Program-made: the position numbers and the translations under genes
Assembly: GCA_036519295.1 (NCBI GenBank)
Contig: DATDLN010000046.1
Location: 1-64,000, forward strand
DNA from: JACVRW01 sp036519295
GTDB lineage: Bacteria > Actinomycetota > Thermoleophilia > Solirubrobacterales > Thermoleophilaceae
Direction: 5' to 3'
DNA: 64,000 nt
In this document: positions 40,676 through 48,549 of the stretch, in pieces
Position numbering within the stretch: the stretch's first letter is position 1
Layout of the letters: each line of letters starts with the position of its first letter
Notes under the pieces: model-generated
Databases searched by the model: none
What the model saw: only the letters and a program-made list of their open reading frames with translations
What the model was told of the DNA's origin: nothing

Positions 40676-41584
40676 ATGAGTGGCGATCCGCGTCTTCTTC
40701 GCCCGTTCGTGGTGCTTGCCGACGAGCTCCACTTCGGTCGCGCCGCTGAGCGCCTCGACATCACGCAGCCGGCGCTGAGCCAGCAGATCAAGCGCCTCGA
40801 GCTGCAGCTCGGCGTGCGGCTCTTCGCGCGTACCAGGGCGCGCGTCGAGCTGACCGAGGCCGGCGAGGCCGTCCTGGCGCCGGCCCGCGTCGCCGTCGAG
40901 GCCGCCGAGACGATCGATGACCTGGCGCGCGGCTTCGGACGGGGCGAGGTGGGCGAGCTGCGCCTCGGGATCTCGCCGGGGGCACACTATGTTGCCCAGG
41001 CCCTGCTGGAGGAGTTCGCTCGCCGGCGTCCGCAGATCCGCGTGCGAGCCTCTCAGGACAACTCGGGAGCCCTGGCCGGGCAAATCGCCGCGGGACGGCT
41101 CGAGGTTGCGCTCGGTTTCTGCACGGCCCCGACCGTAGGGGTGCTTCGGGAGCCTCTCCTCGAGGAGCCCGCGGTCGTGGCCGTGGCCGCCGGGCATCGG
41201 CTCGCGAAGCGACGCGCGGTCACGCTCCGAGAGCTGTCGGAGGAGACCTTCGCGCTCGTCGACGGCCAGGACGGGCGCGGCTACAACCGGGCTGTCGTCT
41301 CGCTCCTCCGCCGGGCCGGCTTCGAGCCGCGCACCGTGCCCGACCCGCAGGGACCGATGGCCTGGGAGACGGCGGTGAGGGCGCAGGGCTGCGTCGGGCT
41401 GACCACGCGCTCCGCGGCCGCGTCCACGGCCCGCGGCATCCGCCTGCTGCGGCTCGACCCGCCCACGACCTTCCAGCTCGAGTTATTGCAGCCCGCAGCG
41501 CCCGAGGACGCTCGCCGGCCCGCCGGGCGCGCGTTTGCCGAGCTGGCGCGCGAGCGGGCCGCTCAGCGATTACGGGGTCGATGA
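40676..41584 (+). CDS. LysR-family transcriptional regulator
   Basis: 302 residues from the ATG at 40676. The N-terminal helix-turn-helix reads LRPFVVLADELHFGRAAERL, DITQPALSQQIKRLELQLGVRLFART. The effector domain follows (LRLGISPGAHYVAQALLEEF; VALGFCTAPTVGVLREPLLEE). It ends in an overlap with the MetE-like frame (ATGA at 41581), so it may be co-transcribed with, and regulate, that gene, unlike the divergent layout more usual for LysR. Confidence 0.9.
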   Translation: MSGDPRLLRPFVVLADELHFGRAAERLDITQPALSQQIKRLELQLGVRLFARTRARVELTEAGEAVLAPARVAVEAAETIDDLARGFGRGEVGELRLGISPGAHYVAQALLEEFARRRPQIRVRASQDNSGALAGQIAAGRLEVALGFCTAPTVGVLREPLLEEPAVVAVAAGHRLAKRRAVTLRELSEETFALVDGQDGRGYNRAVVSLLRRAGFEPRTVPDPQGPMAWETAVRAQGCVGLTTRSAAASTARGIRLLRLDPPTTFQLELLQPAAPEDARRPAGRAFAELARERAAQRLRGR

Positions 41585-41613
41585 TTGAGTACCGCACACG
41601 CAAGGGAGGGCTG

Positions 41614-42729
41614 ATGCCGCGCACAGAACCGCCGTTCCGGGCCGACCACGTAGGGAGCCTTCTGCGCCCCGAGCGGCTTCTCGAGGCGCGAGAGGACTTC
41701 ACCGCGAACCGCATCACGGCGGACGAGCTGAGAGCAATCGAGGACGACGCGGTCCGTGATGTGGTGCGAATGCAGGAGGAGGTCGGGCTCCAATCGGCGA
41801 CCGACGGCGAGTTCCGCCGGGCCACCTGGCACATGGACTTCATCTACGCGCTCGACGGCATCAGCAAGGTCGAGGGCGACATCGTCGTGCACTTCCACAA
41901 CCCCAACGGCGACCTCGATTTCAGACCCGCGGCGCTGAAGGTCGACGGCAAGCTCGGGGTGCACGAGCCGATCTTCGGCGAGCACTTCAAGTTTCTGAAG
42001 GACACGGTGACCACCAATACACCGAAGCTCACCATTCCCTCGCCGAGCATGGTCCACTACCGCGGCGGGGCCGCGGCCATCGATCGCAACGTCTACCCCG
42101 ACACCGAGGACTTCTGGCGCGACCTCACTGCCGCCTACGCGGAGCAGGTGCGGCTCGTGCACGAGCTCGGCTGCACCTACCTCCAGTTCGACGACACGAG
42201 CCTCGCCTACCTCAACGATGCAGAGCAGCGCAAGATGATGACCGAACGTGGAGAGGACGCCGAGAACCTGCACATCGCCTACATCCGGCACATCAACGAG
42301 GCGCTCGCGAACCGGCCCGTGAGGATGACCGTCACCACCCATATGTGCCGGGGCAACTTCCGCTCGTCCTGGGTGGCGGAGGGCGGCTACGACTTCGTCG
42401 CCGAGGCGCTCTTCAACGACCTCCGGGTCGACGGCTTCTTCCTCGAGTACGACGACGAGCGCTCGGGGGGCTTCGAGCCGCTTCGCTTCGTGCCGAAGGG
42501 GAAGATGGTCGTGCTCGGCCTCGTCACGACCAAGCGCGGCGATCTCGAGGAGAAGGACGCCCTGAAGAGGCGGATCGAGGAGGCGAGCAGGTACGTGGAC
42601 GTCGATCAGCTCTGCCTATCGCCCCAGTGCGGATTCTCCTCGACCTCCGAGGGCAACCTCCTGACCTACGCCGACGAGGTGGCCAAGCTGCGACGGATCG
42701 TGGAGGTGGCCGAAGAGGTCTGGGGGTGA
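41614..42729 (+). CDS. Stand-alone MetE catalytic-domain protein (YxjG/YxjH-like methionine synthase II family)
   Basis: 371 residues from the ATG at 41614, which follows AAGGGAGGG; an earlier ATG at 41581 overlaps the LysR stop. FRADHVGSLLRP is the family start. DGEFRRATWHMDF and GCTYLQFDDTSLAYL follow. THMCRGN supplies His and Cys, and LSPQCGFSS the last Cys, of the zinc site that activates the acceptor thiol. The folate-binding N-terminal domain of full MetE (about 750 residues) is absent, so the methyl donor is uncertain; some single-domain relatives use methylated corrinoids or other small methyl donors. Homocysteine methylation is likely but not shown. Confidence 0.85.
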   Translation: MPRTEPPFRADHVGSLLRPERLLEAREDFTANRITADELRAIEDDAVRDVVRMQEEVGLQSATDGEFRRATWHMDFIYALDGISKVEGDIVVHFHNPNGDLDFRPAALKVDGKLGVHEPIFGEHFKFLKDTVTTNTPKLTIPSPSMVHYRGGAAAIDRNVYPDTEDFWRDLTAAYAEQVRLVHELGCTYLQFDDTSLAYLNDAEQRKMMTERGEDAENLHIAYIRHINEALANRPVRMTVTTHMCRGNFRSSWVAEGGYDFVAEALFNDLRVDGFFLEYDDERSGGFEPLRFVPKGKMVVLGLVTTKRGDLEEKDALKRRIEEASRYVDVDQLCLSPQCGFSSTSEGNLLTYADEVAKLRRIVEVAEEVWG

Positions 42730-42778
42730 GGCAGGGGCGCCCGGACGCCGCTGAAGGGGGGCGAATCTCGCGCGCTCG

Positions 42779-42812
42779 AAGGATTTGGGGGTCAAGGGGC
42801 CCCCAAATCCTT
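42779..42812. terminator. Perfect 13-bp inverted repeat downstream of the MetE-like gene
   Basis: AAGGATTTGGGGG (42779-42791), 8-base loop, CCCCCAAATCCTT (42800-42812). It begins 50 bases after the stop and is followed by TTC and then degraded coding sequence. It fits a terminator for the LysR-MetE transcript. Its unusually AT-containing arms could equally be a remnant of an insertion. Confidence 0.6.
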
Positions 42813-42830
42813 CAGTCGTCCGGCCGGCGG

Positions 42831-43563
42831 GCCTGGGCGCTCGCCACGAGGCAGCACGACGTCGTGGCGCGATGGCAGATCTGCGGTCCGGACGCCGCCC
42901 TAAGCCACGAGAGCGCCGCGGCGCTCCTAGAGATCCGCAGGGACGGAGGTGGCGTCATCGAGGTGTCGGTGCCCGCACACGTCTCGCGCCAGCCACGCGG
43001 CGTCGTCGTACATCGGCGGACGTTACGTGGGCCGTGGGAATCACGGTGCAGCAGGGCATCCCGATCACAGCCCCGTGTGCACGCTCGTCGCCTTCGCCAC
43101 GCGAGTGGGCCTGGCTCAACTCGAGTCCGCGGTCAACGAGGCCGACAAGCGCGACCTGATCGACCCCGAGTCGCTGCGGTCCGCCCTCGAGAACCTGGCC
43201 GGGCGCCCGGGCGTGGCGATCCTGCGCGAGCTGCTGACCGGCGCACATTCAGACTTACCGACTCGGAGCTCGAACGCGAGTTCCTCTTGATAGTCCGCCG
43301 CGTGGGATTCCCGCCGCCTGAGACGCAACAGAAAGTGAACGGCTTACGTCGACTTCTACTGGCCCGATCTCGATCTCGTGGTGGAGACCGATGGACTGCG
43401 CTATCACCGGACGCCGGCGCAGCAGGCGAGGGACCGTCTGCGTGATCAGACGTACCTCGCGGCGGGCATGACACCCCTGCGCTTCACTCACGCCCAAGTG
43501 CGTTTCGACCCCGACCACGTGCAAAGGATCCTTGCCTCGGTTGGCCGCCGGCTCGACACCTGA
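42831..43563 (+). pseudogene. Degraded AbiEi-like/DUF559 protein gene
   Basis: Pieces of one protein are spread over three frames in the correct order. ALATRQHDVVARWQ and ALSHESAAALLEI, then VIEVSVPAHVSRQPRGVVVHR; next ADVTWAVGITVQQGIPIT; next GLAQLESAVNEADKRDLID with LENLAGRPGVAILREL; next LTDSELEREFLLIVRRVGFPPPE; finally YVDFYWPDLDLVVETDG with YHRTPAQQARDRLRDQ. This is the layout of actinobacterial proteins with an AbiEi-like winged helix and a C-terminal DUF559 (Vsr/restriction-nuclease-like) domain. At least four frame changes, and an internal loss after ARWQ, show a decayed gene. The start is not visible. Confidence 0.8.
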
Positions 43564-44188
43564 GCGGCTTGCCGAGGTCGTGCGGGCCCACGGTGTTCGC
43601 GACGAGCGCCTCCTCGCCGCGATCGCGGAGATACCCCGCGCCGCGTTCGTGCCGGCGGAGATGGAGGGCGGGGCCTACCGCGACGCCCCGATCCCGATTC
43701 CGCACGACCAGGTGACCACCCAGCCGTCGCTCATCGCACAGATGGTGGAGGCGCTCGAGTTGACCGGGAGCGAGAAGGTCCTCGAGATCGGGACCGGGTA
43801 CGGGTGGCAGACCGCGCTGCTGGCCCGGCTCGCGGGGACAGTTTTGAGCATCGAGCGGTGGCCCGATCTCCTCGACGCCGCTCGGGCCAACTTCGAGCGC
43901 GCCGGGATCACCGGCGCCGAGCTCGTCCTCGGCGACGGGAGCGAGGGCCTCCCGGACGAGGCGCCGTTCGATGCGGTGATCGTGGCCGCCGCCTTCACCA
44001 GCGTGCCGCCGCCGCTCGCCGACCAGGTCGTGGATGGTGGCCGCCTGGTGCAGCCGATCGGCCCCGGCGGCCGGGACGACGTGACGCTGTTCGAGAAGCG
44101 CACCGAGGGGCTGATGCCGGTCCGAACCATCGTTCCGGCGCATTTCGTGCAGCTTCGCGGGCGCTACGGCTACGGCGAAAAAGTCTGA
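43532..44188 (+). CDS. pcm: Protein-L-isoaspartate O-methyltransferase family protein
   Basis: 218 residues from the TTG at 43532 (TTG at 43541 is equally possible). VPAEMEGGAYRDAPIPIPHDQVTTQPSLIAQMVEAL is the PCMT signature region, followed by VLEIGTGYGWQTALLARL (SAM motif I) and VIVAAAFTSVPPPLADQV. Size matches Pcm (about 210). It repairs isoaspartyl residues by methyl-esterification in characterised members. It begins inside the end of the degraded DUF559 gene. Confidence 0.88.
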   Translation: MPRLAAGSTPERLAEVVRAHGVRDERLLAAIAEIPRAAFVPAEMEGGAYRDAPIPIPHDQVTTQPSLIAQMVEALELTGSEKVLEIGTGYGWQTALLARLAGTVLSIERWPDLLDAARANFERAGITGAELVLGDGSEGLPDEAPFDAVIVAAAFTSVPPPLADQVVDGGRLVQPIGPGGRDDVTLFEKRTEGLMPVRTIVPAHFVQLRGRYGYGEKV

Positions 44189-44213
44189 CCTATGTCCCTA
44201 ACATTCGCCGCGG

Positions 44214-44945
44214 ATGGCCAGCGTGGAGGCAACAACGCGCGTCTCCGACAAGCGCCTTCGCGAGCTGCTGGCCCTGGTGCGCGAGCGGAACCCGTTCCGG
44301 CGCGACCGGATCGCCCCCGAGGCGGGCCTCATGGACGTCCCACCGCTCACCAAACGCGAGCTGGTCGAGGGCCAGGAGCGCCACCGGCCCTTCGGCACGA
44401 ACCTCACTTATCCGCTCGAGAGATACACGCAGCTCCACCAGACGAGCGGCACGACTGGGCCGCCGCTCCGCGTGCTCGACACCGCCGAGGACTGGGCCTG
44501 GTGGCGCGGCCGCTTCGCCCACATGCTGCGGACGGCCGGCGTCGCTCCCTCCGACCGGGTAGGGCTGGCCTACTCCTTCGGGCCGCACGTGCAATTCTGG
44601 GCCGCTATCGAGGGCCTGCAGGAGGTAGGGGCGATGGCGGTGCCGCTCGGCGGCATGACCTCGGTGCAGCGGCTGCAGACGGTCGCGGACATCGGCGCGA
44701 CGGCCGTGTGGTGCACGCCCACCTATGCGCTTCGCCTGGCCGAGGTGGCCGTCGAACAGCGGCTCGAAGCCGCGCTCGATTCGGTTAAGCGCCCGATCTG
44801 CACCAGGGGGCTGCAGGAGATCATGCGCCAGCAGCTCGGGCTCCGCGTGCGCATCGTTCCGGTCGTGCCGGGGGTGCTGCCGCGGAGCGACGGGAAGGCC
44901 CGCCGCGTCGTCGACGAGCGGCCGAGCAGATGGACGGAAGAGTGA
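44214..44945 (+). pseudogene. Phenylacetate-CoA ligase-like protein lacking its middle
   Basis: 243 residues, against about 430 in PaaK-type ligases. The N-terminal half is convincing: LPPL-type VPPLTKRELVEGQERHRPFG, then YTQLHQTSGTTGPPLRV (the P-loop), GLAYSFGPHVQFWAAIEG and AMAVPLGGMTSVQRL. After DSVKRPICT the sequence jumps to GLQEIMRQQLGLRVRIVPV and LPRSDGKARRVVDERP, which belongs at the extreme C-terminus of such enzymes. The AMP-binding core and hinge between are missing without loss of frame. It was probably a functional acyl-CoA ligase gene that suffered an in-frame deletion of roughly 550 bases. It overlaps the following GntR gene. Confidence 0.75.
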
Positions 44946-45655
44946 GCGCCGCAGGGCGAGTGCGCCGCAGCCCTCCCCCGCAGATCCTCGGCGCGAGCGA
45001 GCAGGTGGCGGTCCAGATCCAGCACCACATCCAGCGAGAGGCACTCACTCCGGGCGACTTCCTCGGCCGCGAGGAGGACCTGGCCGCCGAGTTCGGCGTC
45101 AGCCGCCCCACCCTGCGCGAGGCGCTCAAGCTGCTCGCGAGCGGCAACCTGATTCGGGCGAGCAAGGGCCCCGGCGGAGGCATCTTCGTCGCCCATACGG
45201 CCGGCCAGGGCATGAGCCGCAGCCTGAGCGAGGCGATCGCGATGATGCTCGAGACCGGCGCCGTCTCGCTGGAGGAGCTCGTGGACGCGCGCCTCCTGTT
45301 CGAGGTGTCGCTCGCCGGCTTGGCCGCCTACCAGTCGGACGAGGAGACGGTGAAGCGGCTTCGGGAGGCCCTGCGGACCGGGGACGCGCTCGCCGCTAGG
45401 GACGCCGACATCCACCGGACGATCGGCGCGGCCACCGGAAATCGCGTCATCAAGGCGCTCACGGACTGGGTGTTCGAGGTGGCGCAGCCGTCGCTTGACG
45501 AGGTGATCCAGTCGGCGGTCGTGCAGTCGGCGGTCGCGGAGCAGTACGAGGCGCTCATCGCGGCGATCGAGAAGGGCGACGCGGCGCGCGCCGAGAGGGC
45601 GATGAAGGATCACCTGCTCTACCTGCGGGACGTCCTGAGGATGGTCCGGGAGTGA
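44930..45655 (+). CDS. GntR-family regulator, FCD subfamily
   Basis: 241 residues from the ATG at 44930, overlapping the ligase remnant by 16 bases. Winged helix: ASEQVAVQIQHHIQREALTPGDFLG, EEDLAAEFGVSRPTLREALKLLASGNLI, GGGIFVA. FCD domain: ELVDARLLFEVSLAGLAA, RDADIHRTIGAATGN. Its stop overlaps the pcaH start (GTGA), so it is translated with the protocatechuate dioxygenase genes and is a good candidate for their regulator, in addition to the IclR protein. Confidence 0.9.
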   Translation: MDGRVSAAGRVRRSPPPQILGASEQVAVQIQHHIQREALTPGDFLGREEDLAAEFGVSRPTLREALKLLASGNLIRASKGPGGGIFVAHTAGQGMSRSLSEAIAMMLETGAVSLEELVDARLLFEVSLAGLAAYQSDEETVKRLREALRTGDALAARDADIHRTIGAATGNRVIKALTDWVFEVAQPSLDEVIQSAVVQSAVAEQYEALIAAIEKGDAARAERAMKDHLLYLRDVLRMVRE

Positions 45656-46353
45656 GCCTGATCGGGTATCGGCGCGACGACGCCGAGGTCGATCCTCCCT
45701 ACCTGTACCCGGACTACGTGGCCACCCGGACGCGCGCGCCGAAGCGGCCGCTCGTCCCGCTGCCGCACACTCTCTCCGAGATCACGGGACCGGTGTACGG
45801 CCACGAGGACGTCGGCGAGCTCGACCACGACCTCACGCGCCAGCACGACGGTGAGCCGGCGGGCGAGCGAATGATCCTGCACGGACGGGTGGTCGACGGC
45901 GACAAGCGGCCGGTGCGGAACACGCTGATCGAGCTCTGGCAGGCCAACTCGGCGGGCCGCTACCGCCACGAGGTGGACGCGCACCCCGCCCCGCTCGACC
46001 CCAACTTCAGCGGCGCCGGGCGCTGCCTCACCGACGACGAGGGCCACTACCGCTTCATCACGGTGAAGCCGGGCGCCTATCCGTGGCGAAACCACCCCAA
46101 CGCGTGGCGCGCGGCCCACATCCACCTCTCCCTGTTCGGGACGGCGTTCGCCACTCGCCTGGTCACCCAGATGTACTTTCCCGGCGACCCGCTGTTCTTC
46201 CAGGACCCGATCTTCCTGGCGGTGCGTGAGGAGCGGCACCGCAGGCGCCTGATATCGGAGTTCGATCTCGACAACACGGTTCCGGAGTGGGCGCTCGCCT
46301 ACAGATTCGACATCGTGTTGCGCGGCCGCGAGGCCACCCCGATGGAGGCCTGA
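45652..46353 (+). CDS. pcaH: Protocatechuate 3,4-dioxygenase subunit beta
   Basis: 233 residues from the GTG at 45652. Intradiol dioxygenase fold: LIELWQANSAGRYRHEVD, TDDEGHYRFITVKPGAYPWRN (Tyr ligand of Fe(III)), and AAHIHLSLFG with the two His ligands. LPHTLSEITGPVYG at the N-terminus is specific to the beta subunit. It cleaves protocatechuate between its hydroxyls to 3-carboxy-cis,cis-muconate. pcaG follows after one base. Confidence 0.95.
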   Translation: MSLIGYRRDDAEVDPPYLYPDYVATRTRAPKRPLVPLPHTLSEITGPVYGHEDVGELDHDLTRQHDGEPAGERMILHGRVVDGDKRPVRNTLIELWQANSAGRYRHEVDAHPAPLDPNFSGAGRCLTDDEGHYRFITVKPGAYPWRNHPNAWRAAHIHLSLFGTAFATRLVTQMYFPGDPLFFQDPIFLAVREERHRRRLISEFDLDNTVPEWALAYRFDIVLRGREATPMEA

Positions 46354-46354
46354 G

Positions 46355-46921
46355 GTGTCGCTCAGTCCCACGCCGTCCCAGACCGTCGGCCCGTTCTTCC
46401 ACATCGGGCTGCCCGCCCCGGCGACGACCGAGCTTGTCTCGCCGGACCATGCGGGCGCGGTTCGAATCGTGGGGGTCGTCTTCGACGGGAACGGCGAACC
46501 CGTGAGCGATGCCCTGCTCGAGATCTGGCAGGCGAACTCGGCCGGCCGCTACTCCCATCCCGAGGACCCGCGCGACGAGATCCCGCGCGAGCACGGCTTC
46601 AAGGGCTTCGGCCGCTGCGCGACCGACGCCGAGGGGCGATTCGAGTTCGTGACCGTCAAGCCGGGGCCGGTGCCCGGTCCCGACTCGCGCATGCAGGCCC
46701 CACACATCGACGTCTCGGTCTTCGCGCGTGGTCTCTTGAAGCGGCTCGTGACACGCGTCTACTTCCCGGACGAGGCGAAGGCCAACGACGCCGACCCGGT
46801 GCTCTCCATGATCCGCGACCCGGAGGTGCGAGCGACGCTCGTGGCCCGGGAGGAGGACGGGGCGCTCCGCTTCGACATTCACTTGCAGGGTGAGCGTGAG
46901 ACCGCGTTCTTTTCGGTCTAG
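46355..46921 (+). CDS. pcaG: Protocatechuate 3,4-dioxygenase subunit alpha
   Basis: 188 residues from the GTG at 46355. PTPSQTVGPFFHIGLP is the alpha-subunit start. LLEIWQANSAGRYSHPEDP and FVTVKPGPVPGPDSRMQAPHIDVSVFARGLL follow, with a single His remaining and no full metal site, as expected for the non-iron subunit. It completes the enzyme with PcaH. A hexapeptide-repeat gene starts within its last 32 bases. Confidence 0.95.
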   Translation: MSLSPTPSQTVGPFFHIGLPAPATTELVSPDHAGAVRIVGVVFDGNGEPVSDALLEIWQANSAGRYSHPEDPRDEIPREHGFKGFGRCATDAEGRFEFVTVKPGPVPGPDSRMQAPHIDVSVFARGLLKRLVTRVYFPDEAKANDADPVLSMIRDPEVRATLVAREEDGALRFDIHLQGERETAFFSV

Positions 46922-47381
46922 CGTCCGCCGCCTACGCTTGCCGCTGCGGTGGGGCCGGCGTGTCGCGCTCGGGCCCGGCGCCGCCGTCGGGAAGGGTGTC
47001 CGGTTCGAGCTAGGCCCGCGGGGTCGCGTCACACTGGGCGCCGGGGCGTGGCTCGGAAGCGGCACGCGCGTGGAGGCCGATGGCCCGGTGAGCATCGGGG
47101 CGCGCACGCTCGTCGGCGCGAGGAGCGTATTCATCGCGGGCGCCGGGATCTCTGTCGGCGACGACAGCGTGGTCGGCGATGAGGCGCTCCTGAGCGACAG
47201 GGTGCGGGTCGGGAGCCGCGTCCGGATCGGGCCCCGCGCCTGCCTGCTGCCCGGAGCGGACGTGGGGGACGGCGGCTTCGTCGGGGTGCGCTCCGTGGTG
47301 GAGGGCCCGGTGGCCCCCGGGAGCAACGTGATCGGCGTGCCGGCCCGGCCTCAGACCGCGGCGCCCAGCAGATCGCGGTAG
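46890..47381 (+). CDS. Left-handed beta-helix (hexapeptide-repeat) protein
   Basis: 163 residues from the GTG at 46890. Repeats of the [LIV]-G-x4 type run from about residue 25 to 155: LGPGAAVGKGV, ITLGAGAWLG-like VTLGAGAWLGSGTRVE, VSIGARTLVGARSV, ISVGDDSVVGDEALL, RVGSRVRIGPRACLLPGADVGDGGFVG. The end (VEGPVAPGSNVIGVPAR) resembles acetyltransferases of the DapH/LacA type. A basic N-terminus precedes the helix. Substrate unknown. It overlaps the convergent glycosyltransferase gene by 31 bases. Confidence 0.75.
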   Translation: MSVRPRSFRSSVRRLRLPLRWGRRVALGPGAAVGKGVRFELGPRGRVTLGAGAWLGSGTRVEADGPVSIGARTLVGARSVFIAGAGISVGDDSVVGDEALLSDRVRVGSRVRIGPRACLLPGADVGDGGFVGVRSVVEGPVAPGSNVIGVPARPQTAAPSRSR

Positions 47382-48535
47382 ACGTCGCCGGTCTGGCCCG
47401 CCACGTCGCTCCAGTCGAACAGCAGCACGTGCTCGCTGGCCTCCGTGACCAGCCGGTCGCGGAGATCGTGGTCGGTCAGCACGCGCTCCACCATCGCCGC
47501 CAGCGAGCACGGGTCGCGCGAGCGGAATCGCAGCCCCACGTCCTCGTTCGGCACGACCTCGCGCAGCCCGCCGGTGTCGGCGACGATGCAGGGGCAGCCG
47601 GACACCATCGCCTCGAGCGCCACCAGCCCGAACGGCTCGTAGATCGAGGGCACCACGCAGAGATCGGCGATCCGGTAGAGCGAGTGCAGCACGTCGTCGC
47701 CGATCCAGCCCAGGAAGGTTCCGTTACGCATGAGGCCGAGCCGGCGCGCCTGACGCTTCAGCTCCTCCTCGTAGGTGCCCGAGCCGGCCACGATGAAGCG
47801 CAGCTTCCGCATCCGGCGGATCAGGCCCGGTAGGGCCTCGAGGGCGAGCTGAAACCCCTTCTCGTACACGAGCCGCCCAACGAGGAGGATCAGCTGCTCG
47901 TCCGGCTCGGCGAAGTGGGAGCGCAGCGTGTCGAGGTCGTCGACCGGCACGGGTTCCGACGGGTCGATGCCGTTTGGGATCACCGAGATCCGGGCCTCGT
48001 CGAGGCCGTAGACGTCCGCCACGTGCCCGCGCATGTAGTGCGAGCAGGTGATCACCCGATCCGCCCGGCGCGCCATCCAACGCTCCACCGCGTGGATATG
48101 GGACTGCGGATGCTTGTTCACCCAGCCCTGATGGCGGCCGTACTCGGTGGCGTGGATCGTGGTGACCCAAGGGCGGCGGTAGCGGTTCGCGAGGTGGTGC
48201 CCGGCTCGCGCCACGAGCCAGTCGTGGCTGTGCACCAGGTCGAAGTCGAAGCGGTCGCCGAGCTCGACGCCCGCGGCGATCATGTCCGCGTTCATGCGCT
48301 CGACCCAGGTCACGAACTCGCCGAGCTCCGTGGGCCGGCGCGCGGTGGCGACTCGGTGCACGACCACGCCGCCACGCTCCTCCTCGTCGGGTAGCGAGTC
48401 CTGGCCGCGCGTGAGCACGTGCACGTCGCAACCCTGGAGCACCAGCTCCTCACAGAGCTTGCGCACGTGGCGGGCAAGGCCGCCCTCGACGATCGGCGGG
48501 TACTCCCAGGAGAGCGTCAGGGCGCGGGCGCTCAT
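47351..48535 (-). CDS. GT4-family glycosyltransferase, glycogen synthase/GlgM-like
   Basis: 394 residues from the ATG at 48535. LTLSWEYPPIVEGGLARHVRKL is the nucleotide-sugar glycosyltransferase start of GlgA/GlgM-type GT4 enzymes. FDLVHSHDWLVARAG, TIHATEYGRHQGWVN, VIPNGIDPSEP, LVGRLVYEKGFQLALEALP and PSIYEPFGLVALEAMVSG (the E-x7-E motif) follow. It is the last gene of the glucan/trehalose operon, 14 bases after treY. In actinobacteria GlgM makes maltose 1-phosphate for GlgE from ADP-glucose; that role here is inference from position, and an ordinary alpha-glucan synthase is the alternative. Confidence 0.85.
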   Translation of the reverse strand: MSARALTLSWEYPPIVEGGLARHVRKLCEELVLQGCDVHVLTRGQDSLPDEEERGGVVVHRVATARRPTELGEFVTWVERMNADMIAAGVELGDRFDFDLVHSHDWLVARAGHHLANRYRRPWVTTIHATEYGRHQGWVNKHPQSHIHAVERWMARRADRVITCSHYMRGHVADVYGLDEARISVIPNGIDPSEPVPVDDLDTLRSHFAEPDEQLILLVGRLVYEKGFQLALEALPGLIRRMRKLRFIVAGSGTYEEELKRQARRLGLMRNGTFLGWIGDDVLHSLYRIADLCVVPSIYEPFGLVALEAMVSGCPCIVADTGGLREVVPNEDVGLRFRSRDPCSLAAMVERVLTDHDLRDRLVTEASEHVLLFDWSDVAGQTGDVYRDLLGAAV

Positions 48536-48549
48536 GCCGGGCGGGCAGA

